This document shows, one piece after another, positions 31,458 to 41,309 of a stretch of 64,000 nt of DNA (positions within the stretch are counted from its first letter, which is position 1; every line of letters begins with the position of its first letter). This stretch comes from an uncultured Paracoccaceae bacterium. GTDB lineage: Bacteria > Pseudomonadota > Alphaproteobacteria > Rhodobacterales > Rhodobacteraceae. The stretch lies in NCBI GenBank assembly GCA_937146765.1, contig CAKZRP010000007.1:1-64000 (forward strand), given 5' to 3'. Below the pieces are notes generated by a model, which searched no databases, was not told where the DNA came from, and saw nothing but the letters and a program-made list of their open reading frames with translations. Position numbers and translations under genes: made by a program.

Positions 31458-32288
31458 ATGGAAACAGTGATTCCCCTCCGCCTCTCCGTTCTTGGACACC
31501 CCCAGCGCCTTGCCGTGTTTCGGCTGCTGATGCGGCGCTATCCCGACCGTGTCCCGGCCGGCGAGATTGCCGCCGCCCTCGATGTGAAGGCGAGCACCCT
31601 GTCGTCCTACCTGTCGGCCCTCATGCAGGCCGGTCTCGTCACCCAAACGCGGGACGGAACCTGGCTGCAATACCAGGCTGACATGGGCGGCGTGCAGGAA
31701 ACATTGAATGCGCTTGTCCTCGATTGCTGTCGCGGGCGACCGGAACTCTGCCTGTCCTTTTCACCTTCTCTGGAAACGAAAGCACCTCAAATGGCTGACC
31801 CCAAGTACAATGTGCTGTTCCTCTGCACCGGCAATTCTGCCCGCTCGATCTTTGCGGAAACGATCCTGCGCGCCGAGGGAGGAGACCGCTTCAATGTCTA
31901 CTCCGCCGGCACCAGACCTTCGTCGGACCTCAATCCCTTTGCCGTCGAAGTCCTGCGAGCGAAGGGCCATGACGTGACCCCTCTGCGCGCCAAGAATGTG
32001 AATGAATTCATCGGCGATAGCGCACCGAAATTCGATTTCGTCTTTACGGTCTGCGACCGGGCCGCAAACGAGGAATGCCCGGCCTGGGAAGGCCAGCCGA
32101 TCTCGGGTCATTGGGGCATGCCCGACCCGGTCAAGGCCGAGGGTTCGGATGCGCAGAAAAGCCTCGCCTTCCAACAGGCCTATGGCCTGCTGCGGAACCG
32201 AATCCGCGCCTTCGCCGCGCTGCCCCTTGCCGAACTGGATCGGGTGTCGCTGCAACATGCCGTCGACACCATCGCGCGCGATCACTGA
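31458..32288 (+). CDS. ArsR-family regulator fused to thioredoxin-type arsenate reductase (ArsR-ArsC)
   Basis: 276-aa two-domain protein. Residues 1-88 form an ArsR winged helix ([14 protein letters not shown], then [19 protein letters not shown]). Residues 90-98 hold CCRGRPELC, a Cys90-Cys91-x6-Cys98 arrangement resembling the C-terminal arsenite site of some ArsR proteins, not the CVC site in the DNA-recognition helix. Residues 113-276 are a low-molecular-weight-phosphatase-type ArsC: P-loop CTGNSARS with nucleophile Cys123 and resolving Cys199 and Cys207. It would therefore sense arsenite and reduce arsenate. It is the first gene of the ars operon, 145 nt after hipA; its own operator should be in 31313-31457 but I could not define it. 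Confidence 0.85.
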   Translation: METVIPLRLSVLGHPQRLAVFRLLMRRYPDRVPAGEIAAALDVKASTLSSYLSALMQAGLVTQTRDGTWLQYQADMGGVQETLNALVLDCCRGRPELCLSFSPSLETKAPQMADPKYNVLFLCTGNSARSIFAETILRAEGGDRFNVYSAGTRPSSDLNPFAVEVLRAKGHDVTPLRAKNVNEFIGDSAPKFDFVFTVCDRAANEECPAWEGQPISGHWGMPDPVKAEGSDAQKSLAFQQAYGLLRNRIRAFAALPLAELDRVSLQHAVDTIARDH

Positions 32289-32335
32289 GCTCACTTCGAG
32301 CGACACACTCTGCCCATATCCCAAGGACCAACACC

Positions 32336-33334
32336 ATGACCGTATATGCTCTCAATGGCCTTGGCCGGATGGGGAAACTCGCTCTGAGACCGCTGCTGGA
32401 GCGCGGCGCCGAGATCGCCTGGATCAACGATGCTGTCGGCGATCCGGCCCTGCACGCGCATTTGCTGGAATTCGACAGCGTGCATGGCCGCTGGACAGCG
32501 GACTTTTCTTCGGACGAGACCTCCATCTCCATAAACGGAACCCGCCTTCCGGTGCACAAGGCCCATCGGATCGAGGATCTGCCGTTGGCAGGGGTGGATG
32601 TGGTCATCGACTGCACCGGGGTGTTCAAGACCGAGGCAAAGCTGACTCTCTATTTCGCGGCGGGAGTGAAAAAGGTCGTGGTCTCCGCACCGGTCAAGGA
32701 CGGCGACGCGGCCAATATCGTCTACGGTGTCAACCAGGCCACCTATGATCCCACCCGACACGGCATCGTCACCGCCGCCAGCTGCACGACCAATTGTCTC
32801 GCCCCGGTGGTGAAGGTCCTGCATGAGACGCTCGGCATCAAGCACGGGTCCATCACCACCATCCATGATGTCACCAATACCCAGACCATCGTGGATCGCC
32901 CGGCCAAGGATCTGCGGCGGGCGCGCTCGGCGCTGAATTCCCTGATCCCGACCACCACCGGCTCTGCCACTGCGATCACCCTCATCTACCCGGAGCTCAA
33001 GGGCAAGCTGAACGGCCATGCGGTCCGGGTGCCCCTTCTCAACGCATCGCTGACCGATTGCGTCTTTGAGGTGGCCCGCCCGACCACGGCGGAAGAGGTC
33101 AATGCCCTGTTCAAGACCGCCGCCGAAGGTCCGCTGGCTGGTATACTCGGCTATGAAGAACGCCCGCTGGTCTCGGCGGATTATACCAATGACACCCGCT
33201 CCGCGATCATCGACGCCCCCTCCACCATGGTGGTGAATGGCACTCAGGTGAAGATCTACGCCTGGTACGACAACGAAATGGGCTATGCGCATCGTCTCGT
33301 CGATGTGGCCCTGATGGTGGGACAAAGCCTGTGA
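32336..33334 (+). CDS. Glyceraldehyde-3-phosphate dehydrogenase, ArsJ-associated
   Basis: 332-aa GAPDH. The NAD-binding N terminus reads [11 protein letters not shown]; the catalytic motif is ASCTTNC with Cys150; the C terminus has [13 protein letters not shown]. In ars operons this enzyme uses arsenate in place of phosphate to form 1-arseno-3-phosphoglycerate, which ArsJ then exports; this is established for the GAPDH/ArsJ pair. The stop overlaps the GTG start of arsJ by 4 nt, so co-translation is likely and a glycolytic role unlikely. The start at 32336 has AAGGA 9 nt upstream. Confidence 0.9.
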   Translation: MTVYALNGLGRMGKLALRPLLERGAEIAWINDAVGDPALHAHLLEFDSVHGRWTADFSSDETSISINGTRLPVHKAHRIEDLPLAGVDVVIDCTGVFKTEAKLTLYFAAGVKKVVVSAPVKDGDAANIVYGVNQATYDPTRHGIVTAASCTTNCLAPVVKVLHETLGIKHGSITTIHDVTNTQTIVDRPAKDLRRARSALNSLIPTTTGSATAITLIYPELKGKLNGHAVRVPLLNASLTDCVFEVARPTTAEEVNALFKTAAEGPLAGILGYEERPLVSADYTNDTRSAIIDAPSTMVVNGTQVKIYAWYDNEMGYAHRLVDVALMVGQSL

Positions 33335-34620
33335 CAACCGCACCCCAGCACGGCAAAGCCGCCGCCCCCGAGGGCTTTGCCGCCTATGTGGCGGTGACGG
33401 CGGCCTATTGGGCCTTCATGCTCACGGATGGCGCCCTGCGGATGCTGGTGCTGCTGCATTTTCACACGCTTGGGTTCAGCCCGGTGCAACTGGCCTATCT
33501 CTTTGTGCTCTATGAGGCGGCCGGCATGGCCACCAACCTTTCGGCAGGCTGGATCGCCGCCCGTTTCGGACTGACCCGCACCCTCTATGCGGGGCTTGGC
33601 CTGCAGGTGGTCGCCCTGGTGTCCCTGTCCTATCTCGACCCGACCTGGCAACTGGCCACCTCGGTCACCTTTGTCATGATCGTGCAGGGTCTGTCCGGCG
33701 TGGCCAAGGATCTGGCCAAGATGGCGTCGAAATCGGCGGTCAAGCTGCTGGCCCCCAAAGCAGGGGACGGGCTGTTCCGCTGGGTCGCGGTGCTGACCGG
33801 GTCGAAGAATGCCGTCAAGGGTCTCGGCTTCTTGCTGGGTGCCGCGCTGCTGGCCAGCGCCGGATTCACCGTTGCGACCCTCGGCATGGCGCTGGTCCTT
33901 GCCGTGATCCTTGCGGCCGTCCTGCTGGCGATGCCCAGGGGCCTTCCTAGCGGGCGCAAGGGGGCCAAATTCTCCGAAGTCTTCTCGAAGTCTCCCAACA
34001 TCAATTGGTTGTCCCTCGCCCGCCTGTTCCTCTTTGGAGCCAGGGATGTCTGGTTCGTTGTCGGCATTCCGGTCTATTTCTATGCCGTACTCTCCGATGG
34101 CACCGCTGCCGGCAACCGGACGGCCTTTTTTCTGATCGGCACCTTCATGGCGCTCTGGATCATCTGCTACGGCGCGGTCCAGGCGGCTGCCCCGCGCCTG
34201 TTGCAGGCGAAGACCCGCAGCGAACATGCGCTTGTCGCCGCCGCGCGCCACTGGGCCACCGGGCTGGCGCTGGTGCCCGCCGCGCTGACGGTTGCGACCC
34301 TCCTCTCCGATGGCCCAGCCCCCTGGCTGACCGCGTTTCTCGGGCTTGGCCTGTTGGTATTCGGAGCGGTGTTTGCGGTCAATTCCGCGCTTCACTCCTA
34401 CCTGGTCCTGGCCTTTTCCAAGGAAGAGCGGGTCACGATGGATGTGGGTTTTTATTACATGGCCAATGCCGCCGGGCGGCTGATCGGCACCTTGCTCTCT
34501 GGCCTCAGCTACCAGATCGGAGGCGTCCCGGCCTGTCTTGCCACCGCAACGGCCATGGTTGCGATCAGCGCTCTGGCGGCCAGCCGCCTGTCTGCCCCGG
34601 AAGAAAAGGTCGCCGGATGA
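33331..34620 (+). CDS. arsJ: Organoarsenical efflux MFS transporter ArsJ
   Basis: 429-aa, 11-12 TM major facilitator protein. The N-terminal region [35 protein letters not shown] is strongly ArsJ-like. ArsJ exports 1-arseno-3-phosphoglycerate made by the neighbouring GAPDH, which then hydrolyses to arsenate outside the cell. The GTG start at 33331 overlaps the GAPDH stop, and the stop overlaps the acr3 start as ATGA. The function call rests on family and gene order. Confidence 0.9.
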   Translation: MTTAPQHGKAAAPEGFAAYVAVTAAYWAFMLTDGALRMLVLLHFHTLGFSPVQLAYLFVLYEAAGMATNLSAGWIAARFGLTRTLYAGLGLQVVALVSLSYLDPTWQLATSVTFVMIVQGLSGVAKDLAKMASKSAVKLLAPKAGDGLFRWVAVLTGSKNAVKGLGFLLGAALLASAGFTVATLGMALVLAVILAAVLLAMPRGLPSGRKGAKFSEVFSKSPNINWLSLARLFLFGARDVWFVVGIPVYFYAVLSDGTAAGNRTAFFLIGTFMALWIICYGAVQAAAPRLLQAKTRSEHALVAAARHWATGLALVPAALTVATLLSDGPAPWLTAFLGLGLLVFGAVFAVNSALHSYLVLAFSKEERVTMDVGFYYMANAAGRLIGTLLSGLSYQIGGVPACLATATAMVAISALAASRLSAPEEKVAG

Positions 34621-35660
34621 ACGTCTTTGAGAGATACCTGAGCCTCTGGGTGGCGCTGGCCATCGTTTTCGGCATCGCCCTCGGCACCGTTTCGCCCGAG
34701 CTCATGAGGACAATCGCGGCGGCAGAGCTGGCTTCGGTCAACCTGGTGGTCGCGGTCCTCATCTGGGCTATGGTCTACCCGATGATGATCGCGGTGACCC
34801 CGTCGAGCCTGAAGGATGTGGCCCGCCAGCCCAAGGGACTGGCGATCACTCTGATCATCAATTGGCTGGTCAAACCCTTTTCCATGGCGGCCCTTGCGGT
34901 GCTCTTTTTCGACAGCATCTTTGCCCCCTTCATTCAGCCTGCGGATGCCCAGCAATACATTGCCGGGCTCATCCTGCTCGGGGCCGCACCCTGCACCGCC
35001 ATGGTCTTCATCTGGTCGCAACTCACCAAGGGTGACGAGGCCTATACCCTGCTGCAAGTCTCGGTGAACGACCTCATCATGGTCTTTGCCTTTGCGCCGA
35101 TCGTGGCCTTTCTGCTCGGCGTCACCGATATCACGGTGCCCTGGAACACGCTGGTCCTCTCGGCGGTGCTGTTTGTCGCCCTGCCACTGGGCGCTGGTCT
35201 GTGGACCCGGTCGCGCCTTGGCTCCGCGCAGCGGATCGACCGTTTTCTCACCCGGATTAAACCGCTCTCGATGGTCGGACTGATTGCCACCGTGGTGATC
35301 CTGTTCGGCCTACAGGGCCGGATCATTCTGGACCGCCCGATGGTGATTGCGATGATTGCGGTCCCGATCCTGATCCAGAGCTATGCCATCTTCCTTCTGG
35401 CCTATGGGGCGGCCTATGCTCTCCGAATTCCGCATCGGATCGCGGCGCCCTGCGCGCTGATCGGGACCTCCAACTTCTTTGAACTGGCCGTAGCGGTGGC
35501 GATCAGCCTATTTGGCCTGAACTCCGGGGCGGCGCTGGCAACGGTCGTCGGCGTTCTGGTCGAGGTTCCGGTAATGCTGACCCTGGTGGCCCTGGCCAAC
35601 CGAACGCGAGCCCGCTTTCCAAAGGAGGAAAGCCCTCCAGTGGTCCTGTCCTCGCCCTGA
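34617..35660 (+). CDS. acr3: ACR3 family arsenite efflux transporter
   Basis: 347-aa membrane protein with ten hydrophobic segments. The conserved cysteine of ACR3 transporters is present in [13 protein letters not shown] (Cys126), as is the C-terminal [18 protein letters not shown] segment. It exports arsenite, the product of the ArsC domain of the first operon gene. The start overlaps the arsJ stop by 4 nt. The operon therefore handles arsenate by two routes: ArsC then ACR3, and GAPDH then ArsJ. The stop codon lies in the loop of a perfect hairpin. Confidence 0.9.
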   Translation: MNVFERYLSLWVALAIVFGIALGTVSPELMRTIAAAELASVNLVVAVLIWAMVYPMMIAVTPSSLKDVARQPKGLAITLIINWLVKPFSMAALAVLFFDSIFAPFIQPADAQQYIAGLILLGAAPCTAMVFIWSQLTKGDEAYTLLQVSVNDLIMVFAFAPIVAFLLGVTDITVPWNTLVLSAVLFVALPLGAGLWTRSRLGSAQRIDRFLTRIKPLSMVGLIATVVILFGLQGRIILDRPMVIAMIAVPILIQSYAIFLLAYGAAYALRIPHRIAAPCALIGTSNFFELAVAVAISLFGLNSGAALATVVGVLVEVPVMLTLVALANRTRARFPKEESPPVVLSSP

Positions 35661-35677
35661 AGCTAGGACAGGACCAC
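35640..35677. terminator. Perfect 12-bp stem-loop ending the ars operon
   Basis: GTGGTCCTGTCC (35640-35651) and GGACAGGACCAC (35666-35677) pair perfectly around 14 nt. The left arm lies in the last codons of acr3 and the loop contains its stop. It separates the ars operon from the converging iolB gene and could serve both strands; no T-run. Confidence 0.7.
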
Positions 35678-35722
35678 GTCAAGGAACGGGCCACTCGCAG
35701 CCCAACCGGTATCGCGCGGACC

Positions 35723-36529
35723 TCAGGCGTCGCGCTCCAGGATCCACTCGACCTCCGGAGCGGCGACAAAGCGCCATTTGCGTAGGGGGCCGGCCATCAC
35801 GTTGAGGTAATACATCTCAAACCCATAAGGCGCGCCGCAGGGGTGGTGACCGCGCGGCACCAGCACCACATCGCCATCCGCAACCGCCATCGTCTCGTCG
35901 AGTTGCCCATCGTCGGTATAGACCCGCTGGATGCCAAAGCCGCTCGCCGGGTTCAGGCGGTGGTAATAGGTCTCTTCCAGATAGGTAATCCGGGGAAAAT
36001 CATCCTCGTCATGCCGATGGCTCGGGTAAGAGGACCAATGCCCGGCGGGGGTGAAGACCTCGGTCACCAGAAGGCTGTCGCAATAGTCCTCATTCTCCAT
36101 CGCGATGTTGTTGATATAACGGGTGTTTGTGCCCTTACCGCGTTCGGTCAGGGTGATGCCATCCGGCCCGATCCGACGCGCCGCATGACCGCCTTTGCCC
36201 GGCGCGGAGCAGACGGCGATGGTGCAATCGGAGGTGGCCTCGGCCCGCCACTCGCTGCCGTTCGGTAGGTAGAGGCAATGCGGTGGGGTCTTTTCAAACA
36301 CGCTCATCCGCTCACCCAATTCACCCCACTCCTGCCCGGCGGCCTGGAGCTTTGCCTTGCCTTCGACCATGACCAAAATCACCTCGCGGTCGCCGGTGGC
36401 ATCGCTGACCCGATCGCCCGCCCGCAGACGGTGGAGGGCAAAGCCCACGTAGCGCCAGCCCGCACTCTCGGGCGTGATGCGATGCACCTCGCCATGGGTG
36501 CCGAAGGGTTTTCGCAGCAGATCGCTCAT
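35723..36529 (-). CDS. iolB: 5-deoxy-glucuronate isomerase
   Basis: 268-aa IolB-family protein with two cupin-like halves. PSHRHDEDDFPRITYLEETYYHRL near 170-195 holds the metal-binding His and Glu, and VLVPRGHHPCGAPYGFEMYYLNVMAGP near 225-250 is the second family signature. It converts 5-deoxy-D-glucuronate to 2-deoxy-5-keto-D-gluconate in myo-inositol catabolism. It is last in the minus-strand inositol operon, 32 nt after iolE. The start at 36529 was chosen because the longer frame runs back into iolE; GGAGG lies upstream. Confidence 0.92.
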   Translation of the reverse strand: MSDLLRKPFGTHGEVHRITPESAGWRYVGFALHRLRAGDRVSDATGDREVILVMVEGKAKLQAAGQEWGELGERMSVFEKTPPHCLYLPNGSEWRAEATSDCTIAVCSAPGKGGHAARRIGPDGITLTERGKGTNTRYINNIAMENEDYCDSLLVTEVFTPAGHWSSYPSHRHDEDDFPRITYLEETYYHRLNPASGFGIQRVYTDDGQLDETMAVADGDVVLVPRGHHPCGAPYGFEMYYLNVMAGPLRKWRFVAAPEVEWILERDA

Positions 36530-36561
36530 GGGTTTGCCTCCTTGGTCCTGTCTCTTGCGCC

Positions 36562-37467
36562 TTAGCCTGCGACCGTCAGCCCGTAGCGGGTGCAGAGGTC
36601 GTGAATGGTCTGATAGCCCAGTCTTGAGGCCGCATAGGGCGCGACCTTGGCCGGGTCCTGTTCCGCCTCGACCACGATCCAACCCTGATAGTTCATCTTC
36701 GCCAACCGCTCGGTCACGGCGGCAAAGTCGATGGAGCCCTCAACGTCGCCCGGCACCGTAAAGGCCCCGGCAATCACCGCATCAAGGAAGGACCAATTCT
36801 CTGCCCGCGCCTGTGCCGCAATCGGGGCGCGCAGGTCCTTGTAATGCACATGCATGATCCGGTCGCCCCATTTGTCGAGCGTGCCAAGAAGATCACCGCC
36901 TCCAAACACCAGATGGCCGGTATCATAAAGCAGCGTCACCTCGGGGCTGCTGCCCTCCATCAGCGCGTCGATATCGTCCTGATCCTCGATGAAGGCGCCC
37001 ATGTGGTGATGATAGGCCAAGGGCAGCCCCTTGTCGGTCATCCATTTGGCGATTTCAGAGAGCTTGGCCCCATAGGCGCGCACCTCGTCGCGGGACAGTT
37101 TGGGTCGGTTGTTCACCGGGATCGACCGGTCCCCCTGCACCGTGTTGGAGCATTCTGCGTAGACCAGACAGGGCGCGCCGAGGGCGGCGAATTGTTCGAC
37201 CTGCTCTGCGATGGCGGCCTTTTCGGTCCCGACGTCATTCACCAAGAGATTGCCCGAGCACCAGCCACCACAGAGCGAGATGTCGTATTCGTTCAGATAC
37301 CTGCGCAGCCCTTCGGTGTCCTGCGGCATCCGGCGACCGCGCTCAACGCCGGTATAGCCGATCTCGCGGGCCTCGCTCAGGGCCTGCTCCATCGTATAGG
37401 CGGCGGTGAGGTCGGGTAGGTCGTCGTTCTGCCACGCAATGGGGGAAATGCCGATCTTGACGCTCAT
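36562..37467 (-). CDS. iolE: myo-Inosose-2 dehydratase
   Basis: 301-aa TIM-barrel protein of the sugar-phosphate isomerase/AP endonuclease fold. It begins MSVKIGISPIAWQNDDLPDL and carries YHHHMGAFIED near 155, LLYDTGHLVFGGGD near 185 and HVHYKDLR near 210, metal-site and family features of IolE. It dehydrates scyllo-inosose (2-keto-myo-inositol) to the diketone hydrolysed by IolD. The ATG at 37467 is preferred to the GTG at 37473. A strong hairpin at 37525-37552 lies in the 102-nt gap after iolD. Confidence 0.92.
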   Translation of the reverse strand: MSVKIGISPIAWQNDDLPDLTAAYTMEQALSEAREIGYTGVERGRRMPQDTEGLRRYLNEYDISLCGGWCSGNLLVNDVGTEKAAIAEQVEQFAALGAPCLVYAECSNTVQGDRSIPVNNRPKLSRDEVRAYGAKLSEIAKWMTDKGLPLAYHHHMGAFIEDQDDIDALMEGSSPEVTLLYDTGHLVFGGGDLLGTLDKWGDRIMHVHYKDLRAPIAAQARAENWSFLDAVIAGAFTVPGDVEGSIDFAAVTERLAKMNYQGWIVVEAEQDPAKVAPYAASRLGYQTIHDLCTRYGLTVAG

Positions 37468-37524
37468 GGTCACAGTCTTTCGCTAAGGGCGCATCCGGGC
37501 GCCAGAATTCGGGGATAGGACCCC

Positions 37525-37552
37525 TCCGGCACGCGGGAGGACGCGTGCCGGA
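37525..37552 (-). terminator. Stem-loop between iolD and iolE
   Basis: TCCGGCACGCG (37525-37535) and CGCGTGCCGGA (37542-37552) form a perfect 11-bp stem with a 6-nt loop between two genes of the same operon. It probably stabilises the upstream message or attenuates transcription. Confidence 0.6.
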
Positions 37553-37569
37553 AAGGCAGGGCTCGCGCG

Positions 37570-39399
37570 TCAGTTGAGCGCGCGGGCCTTGATCTGTTTT
37601 TCATACTCGGCGCGTTTGGCGCGCACCTCCGCACGGGTAGAGACCTCGGGCACCGCCACGTCCCACCAATGACCGCCATCCGGGGTCGAGGGATAGGGAT
37701 CGGTGTCAATCACCACCACAAAAGGCCCTTTGGCGGTTTTGCCGCGCTGCAAAGCCGCCTCAAGTTCTGCAATGGTCGAAACCTGCATCGCCGTCGCCCC
37801 CATCGAGGCCGCATGGGCGGCAAAGTCGATGTTGGAGGGGTTCACGTGATAGGAGTGATCAAGGAGGTTGTTAAACTCCGCCCCGCCGGTGCCCATCTGC
37901 AGCCGGTTGATGCAGCCGTAGCCGCGATTGTCCGTCACCACTACGGTCATGTCGATGCCCAGCATCGCCGCCGTCGCCAGTTCCGAGTTGGCCATCATAT
38001 AGCTGCCGTCGCCGATCATGCAGATCACGTCGCGCTCGGGCTGAGCCATTTTGATCCCCATGGCGCCGGCGATCTCGTAGCCCATACAGGAATAGCCATA
38101 TTCCATGTGATAGGCGCCGGGACGCGGCGCTTTCCACAGTTTGTGCAACTCACCCGGCATGGTGCCTGCAGCGCACATCACCACGGTATCGGCGCCAGAG
38201 GTGCGCTGCACCGCGCCGATCACCTGCTGATCGGTCGGCAGCTGGATGTCTTCGCGCGGGGCCGCGGTCAGCGGATCGACCGCCCCGAACCACGCCTCTT
38301 TCAAACTCGCAGACGGCGCGGTGAAGCGATGGTTGCCCAGAGCCGCACTCAGAAGTTCAAGCCCGACGCGGGCATCACAGCACAGGGGCTCCGCGCCGTG
38401 TTTCATCGCGTCATAGGCGGCGACGTTGAGCGAGACGAGGGTGCGGTTCGGATTGCGGAACAGCCCCCAAGAGCCGGTGGTAAAGTCCTGAAACCTTGTC
38501 CCCACACCGAGCACAAGATCAGCCGCCGCGCAGACCTCATTGGCGGAACCCGCTCCGGTCACGCCCACCGGCCCAAGGTTCAACGGGTGATCCCAGGCAA
38601 GCGCGGATTTGCCGGCCTGGCTTTCGACCACCGGGATCTGGTGCGCCTCGGCAAAGGCTTGCAGGGTCGCGCAGGCCTCGGCGTAATGCACACCGCCCCC
38701 CGCCACGATCACCGGGGATTTTGCAGCTTTCAACAGGTCGGTGATCCGGGCCAGCTCGCCCTCATCCGGGCGCGGACGGCGGGTATGCCAGACGCGCGGA
38801 GCAAAAAACGCTTCGGGCCAGTCAAAGGCCTCCGCCTGCACATCCTGACAAAAGGACAGGCATACCGGGCCACAGTCCGCTGGATCGGTCATGGTGCGAA
38901 AGGCGCGCGGCAGGGCGGTCAACAGCTGCTCCGGCCGGGTGATGCGGTCGAAATAGCGGGTCACCGGCTTGAAACAGTCATTGGCGCTGACCGTGCCATC
39001 GGCGAAATCCTCGATCTGTTGCAGCACCGGATCAGGCCCCCGGTTGGCAAAGACATCGCCGGGGATCAGCAACAAGGGCAGCCGGTTCACATGCGCCAGC
39101 GCGGCGGCGGTCACCATATTGGTCGCGCCGGGGCCGATGGAGGAGGTCACCGCCATCGCCCGTTTGCGCCCCAACTGCTTGGCATAGGCAATCGCCGCAT
39201 GGGCCATGGTCTGCTCGTTATGGCCGCGATAGGTGCGGAAGGTCTCGCGCGCGCCATGCAACGCCTCGCCGAGTCCCGCCACATTGCCATGACCAAAGAT
39301 CGCCCAGATCCCGGCGAGGAAAGGCTCGCCCTCCTCGGTCATTTGCGCGGCGAGGTATTTTACCATCGCCTGCGCTGCTGTCAGTCGGATCGTGCTCAT
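37570..39399 (-). CDS. iolD: 3D-(3,5/4)-trihydroxycyclohexane-1,2-dione hydrolase
   Basis: 609-aa thiamine-diphosphate enzyme of the acetolactate-synthase superfamily. The N-terminal Pyr domain has GIWAIFGHGNVAGLGEAL, which includes a catalytic Glu region, and the C-terminal PP domain has the ThDP motif IGDGSYMM...SELATA with Mg2+ ligands near 450-480. It opens the inositol ring to give 5-deoxyglucuronate. Its ATG overlaps the iolC stop (ATGA). Length and motifs match IolD throughout. Confidence 0.93.
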   Translation of the reverse strand: MSTIRLTAAQAMVKYLAAQMTEEGEPFLAGIWAIFGHGNVAGLGEALHGARETFRTYRGHNEQTMAHAAIAYAKQLGRKRAMAVTSSIGPGATNMVTAAALAHVNRLPLLLIPGDVFANRGPDPVLQQIEDFADGTVSANDCFKPVTRYFDRITRPEQLLTALPRAFRTMTDPADCGPVCLSFCQDVQAEAFDWPEAFFAPRVWHTRRPRPDEGELARITDLLKAAKSPVIVAGGGVHYAEACATLQAFAEAHQIPVVESQAGKSALAWDHPLNLGPVGVTGAGSANEVCAAADLVLGVGTRFQDFTTGSWGLFRNPNRTLVSLNVAAYDAMKHGAEPLCCDARVGLELLSAALGNHRFTAPSASLKEAWFGAVDPLTAAPREDIQLPTDQQVIGAVQRTSGADTVVMCAAGTMPGELHKLWKAPRPGAYHMEYGYSCMGYEIAGAMGIKMAQPERDVICMIGDGSYMMANSELATAAMLGIDMTVVVTDNRGYGCINRLQMGTGGAEFNNLLDHSYHVNPSNIDFAAHAASMGATAMQVSTIAELEAALQRGKTAKGPFVVVIDTDPYPSTPDGGHWWDVAVPEVSTRAEVRAKRAEYEKQIKARALN

Positions 39400-41309
39400 T
39401 GTGCCGCCTCCCGCACCTCTGCCCGCGCCTCCGCCCAGATCTGGCAGAGCCGCGCGTAATTCTCCGTCATCCGCGCCACCGCGCCTGCGTCGTCGACACG
39501 ACCTGCAAACCAGTCGCGTGCCACATCCCCAAAGATCGTCCGCCCCACGGCAAAGCCTTTGACCAGCGGAAAGCGCACCGCGAGGGCAAAGCTCTCGCGC
39601 AGTTCCGCTTCCGGTGCATCAAGGCCCAGGACGACGATGCCCCGGGTGCGCTTGTCGTTGCGCTCGATCGCGTCGCAGCTTGCGGCCCAAGCGGGTTCGG
39701 ACCGGAAGGGTTCCAGCTTCCACCAATCGGGGTAAATGCCCGCATCGTACACACGCTGGATCACGGCGGGCGTGGTTTTATCATCAAAGGGGCCAACCTT
39801 GGAGGGGATCACCTCGAGCAGAAATTCCAAATCGTTCTGACGGCAGGATTTAAACACCCGCGTGATGGTCGCGATCTGGTCGGCCCACATCGCCTCATCG
39901 TCGTCGGGATGCGGGAAGCAGAGGCATTTGACCACATGCTCAGACGGCCATTCCCTGAGGCCACCCGCCCCCTCACCCACCTGAGGTTCCAGCCGCAAGG
40001 GACGCGAGCCGGGCCATTCCACCGGGCGACCGATCCACAGCCCCTGCCCCGCCGCCGCATAAAGCGCGCGGGTCCCGAGGCGCCCATCGCAGAGGATACC
40101 GTACCCAGACCGCCCCGCAGCCTGCGTCAGCGCCGCCTTTAGGCAGAGTTCCTTGAAGGCGCCGATGCGGTCGGGCGTCGCGCCCTCCATCTCTTCCATC
40201 TGCATCCGGTGATCAAAGGCAAAGACCTTGAGGTCCTCCCAAGCGCCCTTGCGGGTGGTCGCCCAATGGAGGTGTTCTAGCTCCGCGTCATTGCGCAAGG
40301 CCTTGTCCTTCACCCCGCGCGCAAGGAAAAATTGCAGCTCTTCCCAGCTCGGATAAGCCGGCGTGCAGCCATGACGGCTGACCGCAAAGGCCCCGCAGGC
40401 ATTGGCGTATTTGAGCGCGGTCGGCCAGTCTTCGCCATCGAGCCAGCCTTTCAGCAGGCCCGACATAAAGCCATCGCCGGCGCCCAGCACATTGAAGACC
40501 TCGATCGGGAAACCGGGGCCGCTTTGCCCCTCGTCCAAAGTGTCGGGGATCGCGCCGGTAAAGGCCACCGCCCCCGCCGCGCCCCGTTTGCATACAAGGG
40601 TCGCGTTTGAGACCGCACGCACCACGCGCAGGGCCGCCACAGTGTCGGTGGTGCCGCCCGCGATATGGAACTCTTCTTCGGTGCCGACGATGAGGTCAAA
40701 GCGATGCAGGGTCGATTGCAGCTTTTCCGTCACCGCCGCCGAGGCGATGAAGCGGTTCTCGCCGTCGCCATGGCCCGACAGGCCCCAAAGGTTCGGGCGA
40801 TAGTCGATATCGAGCGCGGTCTGCGCACCATGTTTGCGCGCCAGATCGAGCGCTTTGAGCACTGCCGCTTCGGTCTGCGGGTTCGACAGATGGGTGCCGG
40901 TGGCCACCACCGCCCGCGCCCGCGCGATGAACCCCTCGTCCACATCCGCCACGCTCAGCGCCATATCGGCGCAGTTCTCGCGGTAGAAAATCAGCGGAAA
41001 CTGTTCCTCATCGCGAATGCCGAGCAGCACCAGCGCGGTCAGCCGCTCCGGGTCAGTGAGGACGCCGGTGACATCAACGCCCTCCTTCACCAGTTCCTCG
41101 CGCAGGAAGCGGCCCATATGTTCGTCGCCCACCTTGGTCAGCAGAGCAGAGCGCAGCCCCAGCCGCGCGGTGCCCGTCGCCATATTGGTGGGCGAGCCGC
41201 CGACGTATTTCTCGAAGCTGCGCATGTCCTCAAGACGCCCGCCCACCTGCGCGCCATATAGGTCGACAGAGGAACGCCCGATGGTGATGAGGTCGAGATC
41301 CTTGGCCAT
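39396..41309 (-). CDS. iolC: 5-dehydro-2-deoxygluconokinase fused to a DUF2090 domain (IolC)
   Basis: 637 aa. Residues 1-330 are a PfkB-family sugar kinase: YVGGSPTNMATG near 35-46 binds substrate, and LGAGDGF with Asp279 is the catalytic base. Residues about 345-637 form a DUF2090 domain related to class I aldolases (KVFAFDHRMQMEE, then LKLEPFRS and KGFAVGRTIF). IolC phosphorylates 2-deoxy-5-keto-gluconate; the extra domain may supply the missing aldolase (IolJ) step, which is inference. The start overlaps the ATPase stop (TAATG), tying uptake to catabolism. No iolJ or iolA is seen in the window. Confidence 0.92.
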   Translation of the reverse strand: MAKDLDLITIGRSSVDLYGAQVGGRLEDMRSFEKYVGGSPTNMATGTARLGLRSALLTKVGDEHMGRFLREELVKEGVDVTGVLTDPERLTALVLLGIRDEEQFPLIFYRENCADMALSVADVDEGFIARARAVVATGTHLSNPQTEAAVLKALDLARKHGAQTALDIDYRPNLWGLSGHGDGENRFIASAAVTEKLQSTLHRFDLIVGTEEEFHIAGGTTDTVAALRVVRAVSNATLVCKRGAAGAVAFTGAIPDTLDEGQSGPGFPIEVFNVLGAGDGFMSGLLKGWLDGEDWPTALKYANACGAFAVSRHGCTPAYPSWEELQFFLARGVKDKALRNDAELEHLHWATTRKGAWEDLKVFAFDHRMQMEEMEGATPDRIGAFKELCLKAALTQAAGRSGYGILCDGRLGTRALYAAAGQGLWIGRPVEWPGSRPLRLEPQVGEGAGGLREWPSEHVVKCLCFPHPDDDEAMWADQIATITRVFKSCRQNDLEFLLEVIPSKVGPFDDKTTPAVIQRVYDAGIYPDWWKLEPFRSEPAWAASCDAIERNDKRTRGIVVLGLDAPEAELRESFALAVRFPLVKGFAVGRTIFGDVARDWFAGRVDDAGAVARMTENYARLCQIWAEARAEVREAAQ

